A stretch of 64,000 nucleotides of DNA from Elymus sibiricus (Eukaryota > Streptophyta > Magnoliopsida > Poales > Poaceae), in NCBI GenBank assembly GCA_039707655.1, contig CM077665.1, positions 287,746,205 to 287,810,204 of the forward strand, written 5' to 3'. How positions within the stretch are numbered: the first letter of the stretch is position 1; each line of letters begins with the position of its first letter. Below the pieces are notes generated by a model that had not been told where the DNA came from, made no database searches, and was given only the letters and a program-made list of their open reading frames with translations. This document shows positions 57,499-64,000 of this stretch, in pieces. The position numbers and the translations under genes are program-made.

Positions 57499-59439
57499 GT
57501 ACTCGGCAATGGGGATGCATTCTTCCCATTCCTTGATGTTCTTCTTGATCAAAACGCGTAGGAGAGTAGATAGCGTCCGGTTCGTCACCTCCGTTTGGCC
57601 ATCGGTTTGTGGATGATATGCCGAAGAGAATAGAAGCTTGATTCCAAGCTTGGCGCACAGAGTCTTCCAAAAGTAGCTTAGGAACTTGACGTCGCAATCT
57701 GAGACAATGGTCTTGGGTACGCCATGTAGTCGTAAGATGTCCCTACAAAAGAGATTTGCAACATGTGAAGCATCATCGATCTTTTGGCATGGAATGAAAT
57801 GAGCCATCTTAGAAAAGTGATCCACAACGACAAAAATGGAATCATGGCCACTTTTAATTCGTGGCAAACCAAGCACAAAATCCATACTAATGTCTTCCCA
57901 AGGTTGGAAAGGTATAGGAAGAGGCATGTAAAGACCATGGGAATGATCTTTAGACTTAGCTTTGTGGCATGTAGAGCATCGGTTGGTGAAGCGTGCAACA
58001 TCACGAAACATCTTTGGCCAAAAGTACTTGTTGGATAGGGTGGCGTATGTCTTGTCGCGTCCAAAGTGACCCATAAGTCCTCCATCATGAGCCTCTTGCA
58101 AACGCAACAAACGAAGAGAAGACCCGGGTATACAAAGTTTGTTAGCACACATAAGATAGCCATCTTTCATGCAGTATTTTTCCCAACAAGGTTTCACTTG
58201 GCACTTAGCATATAGAGTAGCAAAGGAAACATCATGCTCATACAAATCTTTGATATGCTCAAAACCAATGACATTCAATTCAAGTTGACTAACTAGCATG
58301 CATTTGCGGGAAAGAGCATCCGCCACAACATTTTCTTTACCCTTAATGTATTTGATGACATAAGGAAAAGACTGAATGAATTCTCTCCATTTGGCATGCC
58401 GTTTGTTCAACTTAGTTTGACCTTTAAGGTACTTGAGAGTTTCATGATCGGTATGAGTGACAAACTCATGAGGTCGTAAATAATGCTCCCAAACATGTAA
58501 CACTCTCACCAAAGCATACAATTCCTTGTCATATATGGGATAGTTAAGTTGAGCGCCAGAAAGTTTCTTGCTAAAGTACGCAATTGGGCGCTTCTCTTGC
58601 ATTAGCACACCACCTATGCCATCACCACTAGCGTCACAATGCACTTCAAATGTTTTATCAAAGTTGGGTAAAGCAAGCAAAGGTGCATGAGTAAGCAATT
58701 TTTTAATCTCATGGAATGCGGTGTCTTGGGATGGTCCCCAAACAAATGGTGCATTCTTCTTGCTCAAATCATGTAGAGGAGATGCAATAGTGCTAAATTC
58801 CTTGACAAAACGATGATAGAAACCGGCTAGTCCTAGGAAACTACGCACTTGTTGCAAATTTGTGGGTGTAGGCCAAGTTTTAATAGCATCAATTTTAGTT
58901 TCATCAACATGAACACCCTTAGAAGATACCAAAAATCCTAGGAAAACGACCTTGTCAACACCAAAAGTGCATTTTTCCATGTTTGCATAAAGTTGTTCTT
59001 TCCTAAGAATTTGCAAGACTTCTCTAACATGAGAAGCATGCTCCTCGAGAGACTTGCTAAATACAAGAATGTCATCAAAATAGACCACAACACAATATCC
59101 TATTAGTGGTCGAAAGACATAATGCATGACACGCATAAATGTACCCGGTGCTTCGGATAAGCCCATGTGCATCACTAGCCATTCATAGAGACCAAACATA
59201 GTTTTGAACGCCGTTTTCCACTCATCACCCTCTTGTATGCGTATTTGGTAGTAACCACTTTTTAAGTCAATCTTGGGAAATATAGTGGCACCACTAAGTT
59301 CATCGAGCATATCATTGAGGTGAGGAATATGGTGGCGATATCTAATGGTTATAGCATTGATAGGATGGCAATCGGAACACATGCACATACTACCATCTTG
59401 CTTAGGTACTAGTATCACCGGGACCGCACAAGGACTCAA
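57499..59439 (-). pseudogene. Element C pol: RT, RNase H and integrase core
   Basis: A continuous minus-strand frame. [12 protein letters not shown] and catalytic [14 protein letters not shown]. RNase [26 protein letters not shown] and [10 protein letters not shown]. Integrase: zinc finger HDGGLMGH ... CSTCHKAKS; catalytic residues in [18 protein letters not shown] and [12 protein letters not shown]. The first frame codons ([16 protein letters not shown]) are RT, so the polyprotein start lies upstream in other frames. The frame ends at PIAEY exactly where element D entered; the rest of integrase is at 39638-40126. Role: reverse transcription and integration. Confidence 0.92.
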
Positions 59440-60056
59440 ACTCTCACGTACATGCCCTTTATCTAGGAGTTTTGGACTTGCCTTTGTATATCCTTTGTTT
59501 CTTCGGGGTTGACGCGGTAGGGTGCCGTGTTAGGAAGCGGTGCTCCGGGGATGAGGTCAATGCGGTGTTCGATCCCTCATTTTGGTGGTAGTCCCGGAGG
59601 TAGCTCATCGGGGAAAACATCTTGGAGCTCCTGCAACAAACGAGATAACACAAGAGGAAGATGTTGTGAAGGGTTAGTCCGTACAACGTCATCTTTGCAC
59701 ACAAATACATAGTGAAGAACGGTCGATGGGCTCTCACTGACATCCCTCAAGTCTCTTTTGGTGGCTAAAAGAACTATATCTCTCATGTCCCTCATCGTGG
59801 AGTCACTCAAATTTGGCATGTGGCGCTCACTCTCTTTTAGATGGATCACTCTCTCACTTTTGTCTCCACGATGGGATGAAGCGTGCTTGTCGGCGATGAC
59901 TTGACTTGGAGTCATTGGTCGAAGTACATATTGCTTGCCCTTCCTCTTGAAGCTATAGTGATTGGTCCGACCATTGTGGATGGTGCCACAGTCAAATTGC
60001 CACGGCCTACAAAGGAGAAGGTGGCAAACGGACATGGGAACCACATCACACTCCAA
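59440..60056 (-). pseudogene. Element C protease-RT linker, frameshifted
   Basis: The frame 60056-59577 includes VVPMSVCHLLLCRPWQFDCG, the C-terminal side of a gypsy protease, and ends VFPDELPPGLPPK, the classical RT entry segment. A shifted frame (59575-59440) would carry it into RT. At least two frame breaks separate it from gag-PR and from RT. Confidence 0.8.
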
Positions 60057-60089
60057 GGTGTCTTCATAAGCACCTATCTTGAAGGAAAC

Positions 60090-61532
60090 TTACACGGTGT
60101 GTTCAACTTGGAGGGTGCCGAAATCACTTAGCCATTGGTCCTTGTAGGGGCGAGGGTGCTTCTTCTTGACCAATTGGAGCTTGGAACAAAGGTCCTCACT
60201 TTCCAAATTGTGGCAACTTCCGCCGTCGACGATGACCTTGATGGATTTTCCTTGGATGCCCACCTTGGTATGGAAGATGTGGCAACGTTGGTCCTCGTCT
60301 TCTTGTTGTTGAAGCGTCAAAACCTTGGAGACAATGAGAGCGGGGCTCGGGTCATTGTCGCAAAAGATTTGTGAATCTTCATCTCCATTGACTTGACGAT
60401 GCATGGCCACATGCTCCAATGCTTCCATCTCGTCGTCGCTCATAGATTCATAGGTGCCATCGTCTCGAAGGATCATGGTGCGTTTTGTTGGACACTCGTA
60501 AGTCTTGTAGCCTCGGCCTTGGCACGTGAAACACTTGATGGAGCTTGATTTAGCGGTAGCATCCGATGTCGGTGTAGAGAATGAAGCTCTCGATTTGTAG
60601 TTTGTTGTAGGAGGTCGGCTTGACGAAGTCTTCTTGTCCTTGTAGCTTGACTTGTCGCCGGTAGTGGTTGTAGGTTTCGTAGTCGAAGGTGTCGTGGCTG
60701 GGGAAGCTTGAGCACTTGAACCATAGGTCTTGGGAGAGAACTTGGAGTACTTCTTGTCATCTTGCACTTGGCATTCCGCCTTGGTCGCTTGATGCACTAG
60801 CTCTAGTAAGTTGGAGTATGGTTGGAAGTCCATGATTTTCTTGACTTGGTAGTTGAGGCCATTCAAGAAACGTGCCATTGTTTGCTCGTCATCTTCCTTG
60901 ACATTTGCTCGGATCATTGCAATTTCCATCTCTTGATAGTACTCTTCTACCAACTTGGTGCCTTGCTTGAGTAGTTGTAGCTTCTTGAAGATATCTCGGT
61001 TGTATTGTGTCGGCACGAAGCAAGCCCTCATGAGGTCCTTCATTTGTGCCCAAGTTGTGGTAGGCGGTTCACCTTTCTCTCTTCTTCGCTCAATCACTTG
61101 TTCCCACCAAATGAGAATGTAGTCTTGGAACTCGAGTGAAGCCGTGGCTATCTTCTTCTCTTCGTCATAATTGTGGAGACGGAAAATCTTGTGAACTTTG
61201 AGTGCCCATGAGAGGTAATCTTCAGGAACATTGCTTCCGGAGAACTTTGGCATTGTGAACTTGAGCTTGCCGAAGTGTTGTTCATCGTTGTGGTGGTGAG
61301 GCTGAAATCCTTCTCTTGGAGGTGGAGCCTCAATGTCGTGGGCTTGTTGACGATGTTCTTGCCCTTGTTCGTCTTTGCCCTCGGATTCATCGTGATGAGC
61401 TTGAGGATGGCGACGAGGTACACGCGCTCGGTTCCGCATTTCTTGGTGCTCCGCTGGGAGATTGGCTTCTTCTTGTCGTTCACGTCGAATTGCTTCTTGT
61501 TCTTGACATGCTTGACGGTTGCGTTCCTCCAA
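60090..61532 (-). pseudogene. Element C gag core, zinc knuckle and protease start
   Basis: Gag core at residues of about 85-240 (KLKFTMPKFSGSNVPEDYLS, YYQEMEIAMIRANVKEDDEQ). A Ser/Thr-rich linker follows, then the zinc knuckle CFTCQGRGYKTYEC. The expected pattern is CX2CX4HX4C, so the His is replaced by Tyr. The protease start carries VIVDGGSCHNL. The frame opens at a non-ATG codon and stops at 60090. Upstream gag residues are in another frame (61643-62020). Confidence 0.82.
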
Positions 61533-62020
61533 GGCACGGTTGCATCACGGAGTGCACGTTGGGCTTCTAGCGCTTGTTCTTCGCGCTAGCATAGTTCTTC
61601 TTCACGGCGTTGTTGTTGGCGTTCTTGTTCCAATGCTTCTTGTTATTGTTGGTGACGTTGAGCACGCTCGCGAAGTCGATCTTGTAGTCCATTTCCATGA
61701 AAGGGATTCTCCGAAGCTTGATGTTGGCGATCTTGGTGTGAACTTGGACCTGAGCGGTCATCTCGGTGATGAGAACGTGCTCGAGGTGGGCTCTCGCCGG
61801 AAGAGTACTCCGATGAGTGGCGACTTGAGTGGTTCCTTCTTGATGATGTAGATGTAGAAGAAGCGTGCTTGACCATCAAGGCGTGGAATTCCTCCATTTG
61901 GCTTGAGAGCTTGGTGTCGAGGTAGTCCCTTGTTCGCACTTCAGATTCTCGTACGTCGGTGGCAAGTTGCTCGATGCGGTCGTTCAGGACGTCGTTCGAT
62001 TGGCGCATTGCTTTTTGCAC
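61533..62020 (-). pseudogene. Element C gag N-terminal coiled-coil region
   Basis: The minus-strand frame 62020-61643 reads RQSNDVLNDRIEQLATDVRE and ERAQRHQQ, charged and helix-prone, then stops; a Glu/Arg/Gln-rich continuation (REEELCEREEQ-like) runs in other frames to 61533. It is the probable gag N-terminus, frameshifted from the core. Confidence 0.6.
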
Positions 62021-63347
62021 GCCGAAGAATTGTAACTTGGTAACGTAACCGGCTGCGTCGTCCTCTTGCTCCTCAAATGCCGGGTTGTGGATGCTTGACT
62101 ATCCATATCACTCAAGTAGATATAAGTGGAAGAGTGAAAAGACAATACCAAATATCGCTCCGTAAGTTGAAAATGGATCAGGCACTCAATGTGCCAATGT
62201 GGAAATAGTAGAATTGGTACCGGAGATTGGTCTTCTCACACCTACACAAGTAAAGCTTATGGAGGGGCTTGGTTAGGAAAAGTGGCACAAAATTCAAGCA
62301 AATGAGATTCAAGATATCGCAAATGTTGAGAAAGATTCACAAAATGGCAATGCAAAGCAAATAGATCAATAGCTATGTGGCACTAGGAACACACACACGG
62401 ATAGATAAATGGAATCCGTGCAACCAAGGAATGGGCAATAGATGTGATGGCATGGAAAGGCTCGTGTTGCACGGATATAAGAGAGACAAATAGCTCGATT
62501 GCTCAAATGGGCTAGATACGCACTTGTGCACCAACCTATGAGAGTAACGTGCCGTCTTCAATCCCAAATATGCTATGTATGTATGACTATGCAAAATGGC
62601 TCAATGCTATCCCTATTGCTTACAAGCTCTTTTGTATCTCCTCTTTTGCTTAAAAGCTTTTGATTGTTTGTTTTTGTAAGTTTGATGCTCGATCCAAGAT
62701 ATGAGACAAGTATGATGGATATGCACGGGAGAGACTTATGGCACAATGTACATATGAAGATGTACTAGAGAGAGTCACACTACGGTGAACAAGTAACGTG
62801 GCCTGACAATTCTCAACTCGCTAGTCTCAATGGGTAAGGTATGCAATAGGCTCGAAGCGATCAATGTAATGTCAAGGTATGGACAAAGATGTCGTCGAGG
62901 TTACCGTCCTTGCTTATGGTTGTGGTGCCAATAGGCGAAGTGGCCGATGTCGATTTCGAGGCCGGAGCGATGACGAGTGGCGGTGATGTCGAAGTAGTAC
63001 CGTCCCTAATTAGCCGAAACACCTTAGGAAACGGAAACCGCAACTCAAATCTCCAAAACAAAATTATAGGAACATTGGCGGAAGGGAGTGTGTGGTGGTT
63101 ATTGCAAAATGCAAAGAAAAAGAAAAGGTGTGGCTGCTCTGTACAGCCCGTGCGCACGGGGTGGTCAGGAAGTTGCGTGGGGGGCCATGCGCACGGGGTC
63201 CTTTGAGCCCGTGGGCACGGGGTCAACAGGGAGTTTTGTGGGGGGGGGGCGTGCGCACGGGGTCTTTTGAGCCCGTGGCCACGGGGTGGCGGCGAATTTC
63301 GCGAAAACTATCGGAATCGGTGGCTATGAGAAAAATTTCGGGGATTC
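62021..63347 (-). repeat. Element C leader and right LTR-like region
   Basis: No gene is seen. A minus-strand TATA-like CCTATAATTTTG lies at about 63062-63073, and five GTGCGCACGGGG-type palindromes at 63145-63290, spaced by the shared phrase GTCTTTTGAGCCCGTG, as in the left LTR (39306-39340). The inner LTR border and primer site could not be placed, and matching to the left LTR beyond the U3 is weak. Confidence 0.45.
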
Positions 63348-64000
63348 TGTCGGATTTCGGGCTCCGCAAAACCCTCAAGGTTCGAACACAGGGGCGTGTG
63401 CGAAGATCCCCCGCAGCTTCGCCCTTCCTAACTCACTACTCGATGGTTAGGACGATGAACTCGCACGATGACGAGGAAGACGATGCACACGACGATTTAC
63501 CCAGGTTCGGGCCGCTGCGAAGCGTAAAACCCTACTCCTGCTTTGGTGGATTGCCTCTCGAGGAGGTGTGGTGGATGAACTAGTATAGTGGTGAGCAGCC
63601 TCGTGAGGGCACTCGAGTGGTGTTCTTGGCTCTCTGATTCCCTTGTTGTCGCTCCGGTCGTTTTCCCTTCCTACGGCGCTACCTAGGCTCTATATATAGC
63701 AGCGGCCCGGGTCCTCTTCCCTTATCGCAATGGCAGGAAGGGATCCCACAACGGCCAAATTCGAAGGGGGACAGGAGTACACCCCCGCCCTGTTCAAAGG
63801 TGGTCTTCGCCTGCAAAGAGGCTGTCGATGATGCAGAGATGGGCTCGACGATGACATCCGTCCAGCTGGGCTCGTGGTCGTGGTCTTGTTGCACCAGAAT
63901 GGAAACCTTTGGGCGGCGCTTTGGGAACCCGCGTACGTCCTTGCTCCCTTTGCACCAAAGGGGAAACTGCATCGTCTGGCGCGCTGGCGCCCGCCTGTCC
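63348..64000 (-). mobile_element. LTR fragment J, runs off the window
   Basis: It begins TGTCGGATTTCGGG. It has CCCAGGTTCGGGCC (about 63500) and a palindromic TATA CTCTATATATAGC (about 63690). The layout resembles fragment I but in a diverged family. The rest lies beyond 64000. Confidence 0.5.

Larger units (their letters stand above)
31503..63347 (-). mobile_element. Element C: minus-strand Ty3/gypsy element, split by F and D
   Basis: Reading right to left: leader and LTR-like region (62.0-63.35 kb), gag with zinc knuckle and protease (62020-60090), RT-RNaseH-INT (59439-57499), integrase end (40126-39638) and left LTR (39.4-39.28 kb plus 32049-31503). Element D interrupts integrase (GTACT duplicated) and F interrupts the left LTR (CCAGG duplicated). 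Outer LTR ends are uncertain: I could not pair a target duplication. Palindromic CCCGTGCGCACGGGG repeats mark the U3 at both ends. Confidence 0.8.

Overview
The window looks like plant nuclear DNA from a large grass genome, most likely a Triticeae species (wheat, Aegilops or barley type). The reasons are one host gene with a GC-rich grass-type coding sequence, followed by about 58 kb of LTR retrotransposons nested inside one another. The repeat families resemble, from memory and without any search, Triticeae families: Cereba/Quinta-like, Sabrina/WHAM-like and Sukkula-like LARD elements. The organism is inferred.

Layout: (1) 1-3271, a two-exon fasciclin-like arabinogalactan protein (FLA) gene on the + strand with its upstream region. 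(2) 3272-5156, intergenic DNA holding a 353-bp Tourist/PIF-Harbinger-type MITE (3928-4280) and DNA-transposon-like debris. (3) 5162-19373, element A, a rearranged Ty3/gypsy element of CRM type (target duplication GAAAT). Its 5' LTR was split by element B (6020-16276, minus strand, target duplication GTTAC), an Athila-like gypsy element with gag, PR, RT-RNaseH, INT and a third ORF. (4) 19403-20073, LTR fragment I. (5) 20074-30788, element H, a LARD-like element with a 5.1-kb left LTR, a non-coding interior and a right LTR of different structure. (6) 30789-31502, LTR fragment K. (7) 31503 to about 63347, element C, a minus-strand gypsy element split twice. Element F (32050-39282, CCAGG) sits in its left LTR and itself carries solo LTR G (32221-37450, GTATC). 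Element D (40132-57498, GTACT) sits in its integrase and carries element E (47744-57124, CCCGG) inside the D right LTR. (8) 63348-64000, start of another LTR (J).

Only B and C keep pol, and both are broken by frameshifts, stops or insertions. D (gag-PR), F (gag only), E (gag-PR plus an antisense multi-exon gene) and H (nothing coding) are non-autonomous and would have depended on helpers. Paired target-site duplications fix the order: A before B; C before D before E; C before F before G.

The most interesting signals are an intron-containing gene running antisense inside E; an internal promoter in B that copies the LTR core promoter ahead of ORF3; a GC-rich palindrome kept just upstream of the TATA box in several LTR families; five tandem hairpins with co-varying stems in D; and a chimeric LTR in H whose two flanks do not match.
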